Assembly: GCF_021431965.1 (NCBI RefSeq)
Contig: NZ_CP090370.1
Span: 2,666,001-2,730,000 of the forward strand
DNA: 64,000 bases
From: Erythrobacter sp. SDW2
Lineage (GTDB): Bacteria > Pseudomonadota > Alphaproteobacteria > Sphingomonadales > Sphingomonadaceae
Direction: 5' to 3'
The stretch's first letter is position 1, and the number at the start of each line of letters is the position of its first letter. Below are positions 33,905 through 43,824 of this stretch, one piece after another. The notes beneath the pieces are model-generated. The model did no database searches. It was not told the origin of the DNA and worked only from the letters and a program-made list of their open reading frames with translations. The position numbers and the translations under genes were made by a program.

Positions 33905-35788
33905 ATGGCATTCGCGCGCAAGGTCTGGAAACTGCTGGTCGCCATCAAGGACGGCCTCAGCCTGCTGTTCCTGCTGCTGTTTTTCGCGGTTCTGTTCACC
34001 ATCCTGACCGCCCGCCCCGGCCCGGCGCAGATTCATGGCGGCGCACTGCTGCTCGAACTCGATGGCGTGGTGGTCGAGGAAAAGAGCGCGATCGACCCGA
34101 TCGAGGCCTTCCTCAGCGGCACCGCGCCGATGGGCGAATATGACGTCCAGGACGTGGTCCACGCCATCGACACCGCGGCCACGGACGACAGGATCAAGGT
34201 CATCGTGCTCGACATGTCGCGCTTCCTGGGCGGCGGCAGCGTGCACATGCAGGACATTGGCGAAGCGCTCGACCGGGCCCGCGCGGCCAAGAAGCCGGTG
34301 CTGGCCTATGCCATGGGCTACGGCGATGATGCCATGCGGCTCGCGGCTCACGCCAGCGAGGTCTGGATCGATCCGCTGGGGGGCGCGGTGATTGCCGGGC
34401 CGGGCGGCAACCGGCTCTACTATGGCGCACTGCTCGAACGCTTCAACGTCAACGCCCGCATCTACAAGGTCGGCACCTACAAGTCGGCCGTGGAACCCTA
34501 TGACCGCAGCGACATGTCCCCCGAAGCCCGCGAAAACGCGCAGGCACTGTACGGCGCGCTATGGGAAGAATGGCAGGCCCAGGTGAAGAAGGCGCGGCCG
34601 AAGGCCGACATTGCCCGCGTAACCAAAACGCCGGTGGCATGGGTCGAGGCAAGCCAAGGCGACCTGGCCCAGGCTGCCCTCGCCGCCGGACTGGTCGACA
34701 AGATCGGCACCGCGGTCGAATTCGGCCAGCATGTGGCCAAGCTGGTGGGCGAGGACCCGATGGACGACACGCCAGGCAGCTTCCGCCACACTGCGCTCGG
34801 CCCCTGGCTGTCGGGCAACCCGCGTGACACCTCGGGCAAGGCGATCGGGGTCGTTACCATTGCGGGCGAGATCCTGGACGGCGAGGCCGGCCCCGGCACC
34901 GCCGGCGGCGACCGGATTGCCGAACTGCTCGACGACGCGCTGGACGATGACCTTGCCGGGTTGGTCGTGCGGGTCGATTCGCCGGGCGGCTCCGTCACGG
35001 CCAGCGAAGTGATCCGTGACGCCATCATGCGGCAGAAGGCCCGCAAGATCCCGGTCGCAGTCTCCATGGCCAATGTCGCGGCCAGCGGCGGCTATTGGGT
35101 GGCGACCCCGGCCGACCGCATCTTTGCCGAGCCTGAGACGATCACCGGTTCGATCGGCATCTTCGCCGTCATCCCGACCTTCGAAGGACTTGCTGCCGAA
35201 TACGGCGTCAATTCCGACGGGGTGCAGACCACGCCCCTGTCGGGCCAGCCGGACCTGATCGGCGGCTTCACACCCGAGGTCGATACGATCCTGCAGCGCT
35301 CGGTCGAGAACGGCTACAGAGACTTCCTCACCCGCGTTGCCGAGGCGCGCAAGATGACGCCCGAGCGGGTCGATGCGATCGGCCAGGGCCGCGTCTGGGA
35401 CGGCGGAACAGCACGCCAGATCGGGTTGGTCGACCAATATGGCGGGATCGATGACGCGCTGTCGTGGGTGGCGGCACAGGCCAAACTCAAGGACGGCGAC
35501 TGGCACGCCAAATATCTCGGCAGCGAGCCTCCGCCCTACGACAACTTGCTGCGCTCGATCCTGTTCGACGACGAGAGCGAAGCCGAGCGCACCGGCGACA
35601 TCTTCGCCACGCTGGCGGCACGGCAACAGGCACTGCTGGGCCAGGCCGAGGCCGATCTCACCCGGCTCACCGGTGCCCGGGGGATGCAGGCCTATTGCCT
35701 CACCTGCCCCGTCGAACCCCGCGCCGCTGCCAAGGCGCAGCGAGATGACGGTTGGCTGAAAGGCTTGCTGCGATTTTTGGCGGATTGA
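33905..35788 (+). CDS. sppA: Signal peptide peptidase SppA, 67K type
   Basis: A 627-residue inner-membrane serine protease of the long SppA type, with two tandem SppA domains after an N-terminal membrane anchor (about residues 12-32). The catalytic lysine lies in the first domain (YKVGTYKSAVEPYDRS) and the catalytic serine in the second (MANVAASGGYWVATPADR). It degrades signal peptides left in the membrane. Length is normal for the 67K form. A weak hairpin with a short T-rich tail follows at 35812. Confidence 0.93.
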   Translation: MAFARKVWKLLVAIKDGLSLLFLLLFFAVLFTILTARPGPAQIHGGALLLELDGVVVEEKSAIDPIEAFLSGTAPMGEYDVQDVVHAIDTAATDDRIKVIVLDMSRFLGGGSVHMQDIGEALDRARAAKKPVLAYAMGYGDDAMRLAAHASEVWIDPLGGAVIAGPGGNRLYYGALLERFNVNARIYKVGTYKSAVEPYDRSDMSPEARENAQALYGALWEEWQAQVKKARPKADIARVTKTPVAWVEASQGDLAQAALAAGLVDKIGTAVEFGQHVAKLVGEDPMDDTPGSFRHTALGPWLSGNPRDTSGKAIGVVTIAGEILDGEAGPGTAGGDRIAELLDDALDDDLAGLVVRVDSPGGSVTASEVIRDAIMRQKARKIPVAVSMANVAASGGYWVATPADRIFAEPETITGSIGIFAVIPTFEGLAAEYGVNSDGVQTTPLSGQPDLIGGFTPEVDTILQRSVENGYRDFLTRVAEARKMTPERVDAIGQGRVWDGGTARQIGLVDQYGGIDDALSWVAAQAKLKDGDWHAKYLGSEPPPYDNLLRSILFDDESEAERTGDIFATLAARQQALLGQAEADLTRLTGARGMQAYCLTCPVEPRAAAKAQRDDGWLKGLLRFLAD

Positions 35789-35811
35789 TTGCGCTGGCGC
35801 GGAAGCGGCAC

Positions 35812-35840
35812 GTTTCAGCTTTACTGAAACAGATTCTTGG
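35812..35840 (+). terminator. Weak terminator after sppA
   Basis: GTTTCAG (35812-35818) and CTGAAAC (35824-35830) form a 7-bp stem with a 5-base loop, followed by a mildly T-rich stretch. It lies between sppA and tRNA-Val. Confidence 0.4.
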
Positions 35841-35917
35841 TGCTTGTCAGGAGAGCCTGCCTTGCGTAAAGGCCCGCCCCTGCCCGGCGGTGAGACTGAT
35901 CTGCCAGCGAAACGGGC

Positions 35918-35992
35918 GGGCGCGTAGCTCAGCGGTAGAGCACACCCTTCACACGGGTGGGGTCACAGGTTCAATCCCTGTCGCGCCCACCA
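35918..35992 (+). tRNA. tRNA-Val (anticodon CAC)
   Basis: A 75-base cloverleaf. The acceptor stem GGGCGCG (35918-35924) pairs with CGCGCCC (35982-35988). The D-arm TAGCTCAGCGGTAGAGCA, the anticodon loop TTCACAC (anticodon CAC) and the T-arm with GGTTCAATCCC are present. The 3' ACCA is encoded. It reads GUG codons. Confidence 0.95.
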
Positions 35993-36038
35993 GTTTTCGG
36001 GACTGAGGCCAATCCGGCCGACTGGTCTGGCCGAAAAC
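35993..36038 (+). terminator. Probable tRNA-Val terminator hairpin
   Basis: GTTTTCGG (35993-36000), which follows the tRNA directly, pairs with CCGAAAAC (36031-36038); the interior also contains GGCC repeats that can pair. There is no clear T-run. Confidence 0.4.
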
Positions 36039-36074
36039 TCCCGAGCGCAAGCGAAGGGCCATTTGCCCCCTCGG

Positions 36075-37718
36075 CTACCCCTGCGCCTTCAGCGTCCCGC
36101 GTCCGATCACCTGCGCCTGGATCTCGCCCGCCCCTTCGAAGATGTTGAGGATGCGCGCATCGCACAGCACCCGGCTGATCGGGTATTCGAGCGCATAACC
36201 ATTCCCGCCATGGATCTGCAGCGCGTTGTCGGCATTGGCCCAGGCGACCCGCGCCGCCAGCAGCTTGGCCATACCGGCCTCGATATCGCAGCGTTCGCCC
36301 TTGTCCTTGTGGCGCGCAGCGGAATAGGTCAGCTCGCGCGCCATCACCAGTTCGGCGACCATCAGCGCCAGCTTGTCGGCCACGCGCGGGAAAGCCAGCA
36401 GCGGCTTGCCGAACTGCTTGCGTTCAAGCGCATATTTCAGGCCGAGGTCGAAAGCATTCCACCCGACCCCGATGGCGCGGGCGGCGGTCTGGATGCGCGC
36501 GCCCTCGAAGGTGCGCATCAACTGCTTGAAGCCCTGCCCCTCGCTGCCGCCCAGCAGGCCGCCCTCGGCCACCGCAAAGCCATCGAAACCGAGCGCATAT
36601 TCCTTCATCCCGCGATAGCCGAGCACTTCGATTTCGCTGCCGTCGATGCCCGTATCAGGAAACGGTTGCTCATCCGTGCCGCGGGTCTTTTCCGCCAGCA
36701 GCATGGAAAGCCCGCCATAGCCGGGCGTATCCGCGTCAGTGCGGCACAGCACCGTCATCAGATCGGCGCGGGCGGCGTGGGTGATCCAGGTCTTGGCCCC
36801 GGTGATGGCCCAACTGCCATCCGCCTGCCGCACCGCGCGGGTGCGGACCGAGGCGAGGTCGGAGCCGGTATCGGGCTCGGTAAAAACGGCGGTGGGGAGG
36901 ATCGAACCGTCGGCGAGCAGGGGCAGCCACTTGGCTTTCTGCTCGGGCGTGCCGTTCTCGCCTATCAGCTCGCCAGCAATTTCCGAGCGTGTGCCGAGCG
37001 AGCCGGCACAGATCCACCCGCGCGAAAGTTCCTCGGAAACGAGGCACATGGCGGTCTTGCCCAAGCCCAACCCGCCGTATTCCTCGGCGATGCAGACCCC
37101 GAACACACCGAGCTGCGCCATTTCCTCGACCACTTCCAGCGGGATCAGTGCGTCGGCCAGATGCCAGCCATGGGCATGCGGCGTGATCCGGTCGGCAGTG
37201 AAGCTGCGGAACTGCTCACGAATAAGGTCGAGCGTTTCATCGCCAAAGGCCTCGTCCGGCACCGCGCCCTTCGCCAGCAGCGCGGCCAGCCGCGCGCGGG
37301 CTTCGGCGGTGTTGCCAGTGGCCATGAAGCCTGCCGCAGCGGGGTCGGCATTGAGCGCATCGGCGGCGTGCCCGATTCCCAACTCTGCGGGCCGGACATA
37401 TTCGTTCTGGCTCATTGGCACCGCGCTGGCGAGCTGGTGGAGATACTCACCGAAGCCGATCCTCAGCGCCAGTTCCTCGACCTGGCCGAAGCGGTCGGCC
37501 TTATGCGAACGCGCAGCCCAGTCGGCACAGGCCTCCAGCGCCGCCACAGAGGTCCCGATCCAGGCGTAGCCGTGGACCAGCCGCTGGTGCTGCTCGACCA
37601 GCACCCCATCGGGCGATCCATCGGGCGCGACCACGCCCGCCACCGCCGCCCGCGCCGCTTCGCGATAGTCCTGTGCCGCTTTGCAGGCACTCCGCGCCGT
37701 CTCGATCCATTGGTTCAT
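36075..37718 (-). CDS. Acyl-CoA dehydrogenase family protein
   Basis: A 547-residue flavoenzyme of the acyl-CoA dehydrogenase superfamily. Beyond an extra N-terminal helical region of about 150 residues it has the usual N-terminal, middle beta ([20 protein letters not shown]) and C-terminal helical domains, with the FAD-contact segment [25 protein letters not shown]. The extended N-terminus makes it longer than the typical 380-residue enzyme, resembling the large very-long-chain or AidB-like members. The substrate is not clear. It is downstream of the sulfotransferase and a small gene. Confidence 0.85.
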   Translation of the reverse strand: MNQWIETARSACKAAQDYREAARAAVAGVVAPDGSPDGVLVEQHQRLVHGYAWIGTSVAALEACADWAARSHKADRFGQVEELALRIGFGEYLHQLASAVPMSQNEYVRPAELGIGHAADALNADPAAAGFMATGNTAEARARLAALLAKGAVPDEAFGDETLDLIREQFRSFTADRITPHAHGWHLADALIPLEVVEEMAQLGVFGVCIAEEYGGLGLGKTAMCLVSEELSRGWICAGSLGTRSEIAGELIGENGTPEQKAKWLPLLADGSILPTAVFTEPDTGSDLASVRTRAVRQADGSWAITGAKTWITHAARADLMTVLCRTDADTPGYGGLSMLLAEKTRGTDEQPFPDTGIDGSEIEVLGYRGMKEYALGFDGFAVAEGGLLGGSEGQGFKQLMRTFEGARIQTAARAIGVGWNAFDLGLKYALERKQFGKPLLAFPRVADKLALMVAELVMARELTYSAARHKDKGERCDIEAGMAKLLAARVAWANADNALQIHGGNGYALEYPISRVLCDARILNIFEGAGEIQAQVIGRGTLKAQG

Positions 37719-37780
37719 GGCTGCAGCCGTAGCCCGATGAGTTGCAGAACTGAACCCGATATTATGGCCCTACCAAGTAG

Positions 37781-38035
37781 CTAGCGATACGTGCGCGCGC
37801 GGCGGTTCATTTCCGCTTCAACGGTGAAGCTGCGCGGCGGCTGGTCCCACTCGCCCTCGGCCAAGACGACCAGGTCTTCCGGCGCCGTGTCATCCGCCGC
37901 ATAGCGGTCCCATGCCTCGTGGATCATGTCGGGCGGGCCGAACACGCGCACCGCGTTCCAGTAACGGTCGTCGCGAAAGCCGACGAAATGGACGAGGCGA
38001 GCCTTAGCTCGCGCGGCGGCGGGCGGAGGTGACAA
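37781..38035 (-). CDS. Small conserved hypothetical protein
   Basis: An 84-residue frame whose core reads [25 protein letters not shown], typical of small conserved proteins found in sphingomonads, of unknown role. No ATG or GTG lies before the core. A TTG at 38033-38035, inside the end of the preceding sulfotransferase gene, has a GGAG ribosome binding site at good spacing and was chosen. The overlap suggests translational coupling. The exact start is uncertain. Confidence 0.55.
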   Translation of the reverse strand: MSPPPAAARAKARLVHFVGFRDDRYWNAVRVFGPPDMIHEAWDRYAADDTAPEDLVVLAEGEWDQPPRSFTVEAEMNRRARTYR

Positions 38036-39305
38036 GCGGGGTCTCCATCGCCACGTCGAAGCGCTCGACATAGCTCTGCATTCGCTCGCGCACCTCACCG
38101 GCATCGAGCCCGAACATCCCCAGGCTATAGCGGTGCGGACGGCGCTTCAGTTCACGCGAACGCTCCAGATAGTTCTCCATCCCGGGCACAGCGGGCTCGA
38201 TATCGAGATCGAGGAAGCGGTAAACCCGGTCCATCGTTCCGCGCCAGTCGCACTCCATGTCCTCGTACTGGACGTCGATCATCCGCTCGGGCGCGATGTG
38301 CTCGCGCGCGGCCATCATGCGCTCGACCTGCAGCTGGGTCTTGCGCAGCCATTGGCGGCCGATCTCGTTCGCATCGGCATGGTCGGAATAGATGATGGTC
38401 TGGTTCCAGGCGAGCGAGGCTGCGCTGCCGACCACCTGCTGCGGATCGCGGTGGGTGAATATCAGCCGCGCATCAGGGAAAACATTGAGCAGCGCCGGCA
38501 GGTCGAGCATGTGTTGCGGGGTCTTGAGGATCCACGGGCGCAGGGTCGAGGCCTGCTGGCTCCAGCCGACCAGCCGCAGCTGGTCCGCCATGTAGCGATA
38601 GGCCGGCGTTGCGTCGGTGCCCTCGCACCATGCGGCGTAGCTGGGCACATGCCATTGCGTCTCGTGCTTCATGCCATAGAGGCTGCCGCACAGCAGGCCG
38701 AGTTCTTCCTCGGGCTCGAACGGCCCCGTCGGATGGATGGACAAGGTGCGCGGATTGGCGAGGCGGGCGACTCGCATGACCCGCTTGGCGAGGATCGGGC
38801 GGAAGTCCTTCGCCTCACCCGCCAGCACTCCCTCGAAATCCTGCCGCGGAACCGGGCTGATGGTCTCGAAGCTGCGCATGTGGCTGAAACGGCGGTCGGC
38901 GGCAAGCAGGCGGTGAAGCCGTGTCGTGCCGGATCGCATGGGGCCGACGATCACCACGGGGCGCTTGAGCGTACGGTCGAGAATCTCCGGATGTCGCTTG
39001 AACCACCATTCGCTGAGCAAGCGATGCATCAGCACCTGGTTGAAATAGAGCATGGCGGAAAAATCGCCTGCCGCGTTGAGCCGGGCTTCTTCGCGCACGG
39101 CATCGAGCAGCACATCGAACGGCCTGTGGAACCACGGATCACCGAAATCGTCGAGCCCGATTTGCCTGGCAGCCTGTTCGAGCAGGTATGCCTTTTCAAG
39201 GCGAGCCGGCCGCATCCGGCCCAGTTTGCGCCCGGCACGGATGACGCGATCGGCAATCGAAATGAACGGTGCCCTGCGGGGCGGTGTGTCGTTGATGCTT
39301 GCCAA
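38004..39305 (-). CDS. Sulfotransferase family protein
   Basis: A 433-residue sulfotransferase with the PAPS-binding loop [18 protein letters not shown] (about residues 100-117) and a later 3'-phosphate-contact segment around [20 protein letters not shown]. An N-terminal domain of about 95 residues precedes the catalytic core. The acceptor is unknown; such proteins may modify glycolipids or small molecules. The start is a TTG at 39303-39305 with an upstream AGGGCGG site; the open frame continues further upstream only as an antisense shadow of serS. It is divergent from serS. Confidence 0.8.
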   Translation of the reverse strand: MASINDTPPRRAPFISIADRVIRAGRKLGRMRPARLEKAYLLEQAARQIGLDDFGDPWFHRPFDVLLDAVREEARLNAAGDFSAMLYFNQVLMHRLLSEWWFKRHPEILDRTLKRPVVIVGPMRSGTTRLHRLLAADRRFSHMRSFETISPVPRQDFEGVLAGEAKDFRPILAKRVMRVARLANPRTLSIHPTGPFEPEEELGLLCGSLYGMKHETQWHVPSYAAWCEGTDATPAYRYMADQLRLVGWSQQASTLRPWILKTPQHMLDLPALLNVFPDARLIFTHRDPQQVVGSAASLAWNQTIIYSDHADANEIGRQWLRKTQLQVERMMAAREHIAPERMIDVQYEDMECDWRGTMDRVYRFLDLDIEPAVPGMENYLERSRELKRRPHRYSLGMFGLDAGEVRERMQSYVERFDVAMETPLVTSARRRAS

Positions 39306-39458
39306 GAATTCCGCCCTGCTGCCGTGATAAATCCGCGCCCTTCGATGCCCGCAAAGGGTTCTAGTGTTTGGGAAAGAGCGCACAAGGCCGCGACCGGTTC
39401 CTGTCCCAAGGCAATTGCCTACTGGCAATCGATCTGGGAGCGGGGCATAGGCGCGGCC

Positions 39459-40739
39459 ATGCACGATATTCGCCAGATCAGGGGCAATCCCGCTGCCTTC
39501 GACGCCGCCCTCGCCCGCCGCGGACTGGACCCGGTTGCACAATCGCTGGTCGAACTCGACGAACGCCGCCGCGCCGCCGCGACGCGGGTGCAGGAAGCGC
39601 TCGCCCGCCGCAACGAGGCCTCGAAGCTGATCGGCCAGGCCATGGGCAAGGGCGACAAGGACGGGGCCGAAGCGCTCAAGGCGGAAGTTGCCGAGCTGAA
39701 ACAGACGCTCCCGGCGATGGAAGAGGAAGAGCGCACACTCGACGCCGAGCTTGAAGGCAAACTCGCGATCATCCCTAACCTGCCCGCCGACGATGTGCCT
39801 GATGGCGCAGGCGAGGAAGACAATGTCGAGGTCAGCCGCTGGGGCACTCTGCGCGAATTCGCCTTCACTCCGCAGGAACACGCCGACATCGGCCCCACGC
39901 TGGGGATGGACTTCGAGACCGGAACGGCTCTTTCCGGCGCGCGCTTCACCTTCCTGCGCGGCCAGATGGCGCGGCTCCACCGGGCGATCGCGCAGTTCAT
40001 GCTCGACACGCAGGTGGACCGGAACGGCTACACCGAGTGCAACCCGCCGGTGCTGGTGGGCGACGCGGCGATGTATGGCACAGATAAGCTGCCGAAATTT
40101 GCCGAGGACAGTTTCCGCACCACCGACCGGCGGTGGCTGATCCCGACTAGCGAAGTCAGCCTCACCGCTTCGGTCGCGGACCAGATCCTGCCCGACCTTG
40201 CCCACCCGATCCGCCTCACCGCCCAAACCCTCTGCTTCCGCAGCGAAGCGGGCGCGGCGGGCAAGGACACGCGCGGCTTCATTCGCCAGCACCAGTTCGA
40301 GAAGGTCGAGCTGGTCAGCATCTGCCGGCCCGAAGACAGCGAGGCCGAGCATGAGCGCATGACCGGCTGCGCCGAGGGCATCCTGCAGGCGCTCGGCCTG
40401 CCCTATCGCAAGGTGCTGCTGTGCACCGGCGACATGGGCTTCGGCGCGCGCAAGACCTATGACTTGGAGGTGTGGCTGCCCGGCCAGGGCGCTTACCGCG
40501 AGATCAGTTCGTGCTCCAACACTGGCGATTTCCAGGCCCGCCGGATGAACGCGCGCTACCGGCCCGAGGGGGAAAAGAAGACCGCCTTCGTCCACACGCT
40601 CAACGGCTCCGGCCTCGCGGTCGGGCGCACGCTGGTGGCGGTGCTGGAGAACTACCAGAACGAGGACGGCAGCGTGACTGTGCCCAAAGTGCTGCTGCCC
40701 TATATGGGCGGGGTGACACGGCTGGAGCCGGCCGCCTGA
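39459..40739 (+). CDS. serS: Seryl-tRNA synthetase
   Basis: A 426-residue class II aminoacyl-tRNA synthetase. The N-terminal coiled-coil tRNA-binding arm (about residues 30-100) is followed by the catalytic core. Motif 2 is around [26 protein letters not shown], and motif 3 is near [18 protein letters not shown]. The serine-binding TSEVSLT is present. Length is normal. The stop codon overlaps the surE start (TGATG), so the genes are translationally coupled. Confidence 0.97.
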   Translation: MHDIRQIRGNPAAFDAALARRGLDPVAQSLVELDERRRAAATRVQEALARRNEASKLIGQAMGKGDKDGAEALKAEVAELKQTLPAMEEEERTLDAELEGKLAIIPNLPADDVPDGAGEEDNVEVSRWGTLREFAFTPQEHADIGPTLGMDFETGTALSGARFTFLRGQMARLHRAIAQFMLDTQVDRNGYTECNPPVLVGDAAMYGTDKLPKFAEDSFRTTDRRWLIPTSEVSLTASVADQILPDLAHPIRLTAQTLCFRSEAGAAGKDTRGFIRQHQFEKVELVSICRPEDSEAEHERMTGCAEGILQALGLPYRKVLLCTGDMGFGARKTYDLEVWLPGQGAYREISSCSNTGDFQARRMNARYRPEGEKKTAFVHTLNGSGLAVGRTLVAVLENYQNEDGSVTVPKVLLPYMGGVTRLEPAA

Positions 40740-41497
40740 TGCGCATCCTCCTGACCAATGACGACGGTATCCACGCCCCCGGCTTCGCGGTGCTGGAGGA
40801 TATCGCCCGTGCCATTTCCGACGATCTCTGGGTCTGCGCCCCGGCGGAGGAGCAATCGGGCGCGGGACATTCGCTGACGCTGCACCATCCGGTCCGCCTC
40901 CGCCAGCTCGGCGAGCGACGCTATTCGGTCACGGGCACGCCGACTGACAGCGTGATGCTGGCGCTGCGCACCGTACTGGAGGATCACAAGCCCGACCTCA
41001 TCCTCTCCGGTGTGAACCGCGGGGCCAATCTGGCCGACGACATCACCTATTCGGGCACCGCCTCCGCCGCGATGGAAGGCGCGCTGGCTGGCATACGCTC
41101 GATTGCGCTGAGCCAGGTGCTGCTGCGCGACACGGATCATGAGCCATTTTCCGCAGCGCGCGCCTTTGGCGCCCAAGTGGTAGGCAAGTTGCTTGACGCA
41201 CCTTTTGGCGATCGCACCTTCATCAATGTAAACTTTCCTCCGCTTCCGGCGGAAAAAGTGCAGGGAATCCGCGCTGTACGGCAAGGTTTCCACGACTACT
41301 CGCGCGGCAGCGTGGTCGAAGGGCGTGACCCGCGCGGACTAAAGTATTATTGGTTCGGGCTATATTCGATCGAGCACACGCTCGATCATGGAACCGACCT
41401 GGAAGCCATCGACGAGGGATATGTGTCCGTGACCCCCTTGCAGCTCGACCTGACCCAGCATTCGCTGCTTTCCGTTCTTGGCGAGCGGTTCTACTGA
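40739..41497 (+). CDS. surE: 5'/3'-nucleotidase SurE
   Basis: A 252-residue metal-dependent nucleoside monophosphate phosphatase linked to stationary-phase survival. The metal-binding LTNDDGIHAPG lies at the N-terminus, with SGVNRGANLADDITYSGTASAAMEGA in the middle and the conserved VTGTPTDSV segment. It sits between serS and the NlpD-like gene, overlapping both. The usual pcm gene between surE and nlpD is absent here. Confidence 0.95.
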   Translation: MRILLTNDDGIHAPGFAVLEDIARAISDDLWVCAPAEEQSGAGHSLTLHHPVRLRQLGERRYSVTGTPTDSVMLALRTVLEDHKPDLILSGVNRGANLADDITYSGTASAAMEGALAGIRSIALSQVLLRDTDHEPFSAARAFGAQVVGKLLDAPFGDRTFINVNFPPLPAEKVQGIRAVRQGFHDYSRGSVVEGRDPRGLKYYWFGLYSIEHTLDHGTDLEAIDEGYVSVTPLQLDLTQHSLLSVLGERFY

Positions 41498-42264
41498 TGC
41501 GGCGCGCGGCGCTCCTCCTGCTCGCGGCGCCGCTGTTGCTGGCAGCTTTCGATCCCGCGACGGAAACCGAGCACAAGGTCAGGGAAGGCGAGACGCTGTC
41601 CGGTATTGCAGAGCGGGCGGGCGTCCCGGCCTCGGTGATTGCGGCGGCCAATGGCATCCCGGAACCCTATTTGGTCCAGACCGGCGAGACGTTGGTCATC
41701 CCGCGCCAGCGCACCCACACGGTGAAAGAAGGCGAAACAGCCTTCGGCATCGCGCTGGAGTACGGCGTGCCGCTGGAGAACATCGCCGTAGCCAATGGGC
41801 TCGACGCCGATCATACGGTCAAGGCCGGGCAGAAGCTGATCATCCCGGCGATGCTACAGCCCAAGCTGGCGGCGCGCCGCTCGATCCCCTCCATCCCCGC
41901 ATTCCGCTGGCCGCATGATGGCAAGGTGCTGCTCGGCTTCGGGCCGAAGCATGACGGGATCGATATCAAGGTCAGGATCGGCGACATGGTCCGCGCCTCG
42001 GCCAGCGGCACCGTGGTGTTCGCCGATATCGAGAAGACCCGCTTCGGGCGGCAGGTGCTGATCGACCATGGCAACGGCTGGTTCACCTCCTACGGCCATC
42101 TTTCGCGCATAACCGTCGAGAAGGGCGATGTGGTGAAAGCCGGTGAGCGGATCGGGCTGGCCGGCGACGCCGGCAAGGCCACCAAACCGGAGCTCCATTT
42201 CGAAATCCGCCACGACGGCGAGGATGTCGACCCGGCGACCAAATTGCCCCCGCGCGGCAAGTAG
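41497..42264 (+). CDS. NlpD-like LysM / M23 (LytM) protein
   Basis: A 255-residue exported protein with a short signal peptide, two LysM peptidoglycan-binding modules (about residues 25-69 and 73-117) and a C-terminal LytM/M23 domain (about 138-250). The zinc ligands H152 and D156 (KHDGID) are kept, and H234 is the last histidine, but the first histidine of the usual HxH is glutamate (PELHFEIR, E232). That fits an NlpD-type amidase activator more than an active endopeptidase. It overlaps the surE stop by one base. Confidence 0.85.
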   Translation: MRRAALLLLAAPLLLAAFDPATETEHKVREGETLSGIAERAGVPASVIAAANGIPEPYLVQTGETLVIPRQRTHTVKEGETAFGIALEYGVPLENIAVANGLDADHTVKAGQKLIIPAMLQPKLAARRSIPSIPAFRWPHDGKVLLGFGPKHDGIDIKVRIGDMVRASASGTVVFADIEKTRFGRQVLIDHGNGWFTSYGHLSRITVEKGDVVKAGERIGLAGDAGKATKPELHFEIRHDGEDVDPATKLPPRGK

Positions 42265-42282
42265 GCTAGCCCGAGCATCACA

Positions 42283-43353
42283 ATGAGCGAAAGGTTGCAG
42301 CGGATCGGGCTGAAAAGCCAGAAAGCCAAGGCGCGCAAGCCGAACTTCCAGCCTTTGCGCCGGGCCGTCAAGGTGCCGGTCTGGGGCGATGTCACCATCA
42401 GGTTGGGGCTGGCATTCTTCCTCATCATGATGGTCGTCATGATCCACTGGTGGGATCGCGAAGGCCTGGTCGATCATTACGACGGCGACGTCAGTTTCCT
42501 CGATGTCGTCTATTTCACGATGATCTCGGTAACCACCACCGGCTTCGGCGACATCGCCCCGATCAGCGACCGCTCGCGGCTGGTCGAGGCGCTGATCGTG
42601 ACCCCTGTCCGCATCGCCGTGCTCTTCATCTTCATCGGCACGGCCTACACTTTCGTCATCAAGCGCAGCTGGGAGAAATGGCGCATGGCACGCATCCAGA
42701 AGCAGCTGACCGACCACATCGTAGTGCTGGGCTATGGCGTCTCGGGCTCAGAGGCGGTCGGCGAACTGATTGAACGCGGGGTCGATCCCGGCTGCATCGT
42801 GGTGATCGATCCGGGCGAGGAGCGGCTGCGCGAGGCAGAGAAGCTGGGCTGCAATGTCATGGCGGGTGACGCCACCCGCGACGACACGCTCAATGCGGTG
42901 CGCATCAACGAGGCGCAATCAGTGCTGGTCTCGGCCGGTCGCGACGACACCTCGATCCTGATTGTGCTGACCGTCCGCCACCTCGCGCCCGACGTCCCGA
43001 TCAGCGTGGTCGTGCGCGCCGACGACAACGAGTTGCTCGCGCGGCAGGCCGGGGCGGACAATGTCATCAATCCCGTCCGTTTCACCGGATTGCTGCTGGC
43101 CGGGAGCGCGAAGGGCGCGCACATCGCCGAATACATGGCCGACCTCGCCAGCGTCAGCGGCAAGGTCCAGCTGGTCGAACGCAAGGTGACCTCCGCCGAA
43201 GTCGGCAAGCCGCTGTCCCAGAGCTGCGGTGAGGGTATCGGCCTCAGGATCTATCGTGACGGGAAAGCGCGGGGCTATTGGGAGCCGGAATGCTCCGCGC
43301 TTCAGGAAGGCGATGTGATCGTCGAAGTCGTCCCGACCAGCAACGGCGATTGA
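42283..43353 (+). CDS. Potassium channel with TrkA-N/RCK domain
   Basis: A 356-residue inner-membrane channel. Two membrane helices (about residues 42-62 and 100-122) flank a pore loop with the selectivity filter VTTTGFGDIAP (a GFG variant of GYG). The cytoplasmic part has a TrkA-N Rossmann fold (about 145-265, HIVVLGYGVSGSEAVGELI) and a TrkA-C-like end. It conducts K+ under nucleotide control. The GFG filter is a known variation in bacterial channels. Confidence 0.9.
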   Translation: MSERLQRIGLKSQKAKARKPNFQPLRRAVKVPVWGDVTIRLGLAFFLIMMVVMIHWWDREGLVDHYDGDVSFLDVVYFTMISVTTTGFGDIAPISDRSRLVEALIVTPVRIAVLFIFIGTAYTFVIKRSWEKWRMARIQKQLTDHIVVLGYGVSGSEAVGELIERGVDPGCIVVIDPGEERLREAEKLGCNVMAGDATRDDTLNAVRINEAQSVLVSAGRDDTSILIVLTVRHLAPDVPISVVVRADDNELLARQAGADNVINPVRFTGLLLAGSAKGAHIAEYMADLASVSGKVQLVERKVTSAEVGKPLSQSCGEGIGLRIYRDGKARGYWEPECSALQEGDVIVEVVPTSNGD

Positions 43354-43360
43354 GGCCTGG

Positions 43361-43759
43361 CTAGTTCATGAGGGCAAAGACCCCGCCCATCGCACTCATG
43401 CCCAGGATGAAATGCCCGGCATCGATTGCGAACAATGTGCCGCTCTTGCGCTGGTAGAGATAGTTGATCCCGATTGCCGGGGTCATCACGAAGGCCCCGA
43501 ACCCGATCGAGATCATCATGATCGCCCGGTCGCTCGCCCCGGTCATCGCGAACTGGTGCGCCAGCACCAGCGCGATCAGCAGCTCGAACGCCAAGGTCAG
43601 CCCGAAGATCAGCGCCATGTTGCCGCCTTTGAGCTGCTCGTCGCTCAGCCCCGCCTCGCGTTGCCAGACCTTGCCGAACAGCACACCATACCAGACCGCC
43701 CCGATTACGAAGAAGGCCAGCGCGGCAAGCACGATGGTCAACAGATTGAGTTCACCCAT
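43361..43759 (-). CDS. DUF1761 family membrane protein
   Basis: A 132-residue inner-membrane protein with four hydrophobic segments. The start MGELNLLTIVLAALAFFVIGAVWYG and the GKVWQREAGLS segment mark the DUF1761 family of unknown function. It lies between the K+ channel and rimO on the opposite strand, convergent with the channel gene. Confidence 0.8.
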   Translation of the reverse strand: MGELNLLTIVLAALAFFVIGAVWYGVLFGKVWQREAGLSDEQLKGGNMALIFGLTLAFELLIALVLAHQFAMTGASDRAIMMISIGFGAFVMTPAIGINYLYQRKSGTLFAIDAGHFILGMSAMGGVFALMN

Positions 43760-43824
43760 GTCTAAGTCCTCCCTGCGGCAGGGGATAGCGCAAACGCCCG
43801 CACAGGTGTAGGGGCCGCGCCGAC

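Noticed and set aside
38004-40595. Very long minus-strand frame of about 860 codons
   Set aside because: Its first half runs antisense through serS, a clear essential gene. Only the part from 39305 down is a real sulfotransferase.
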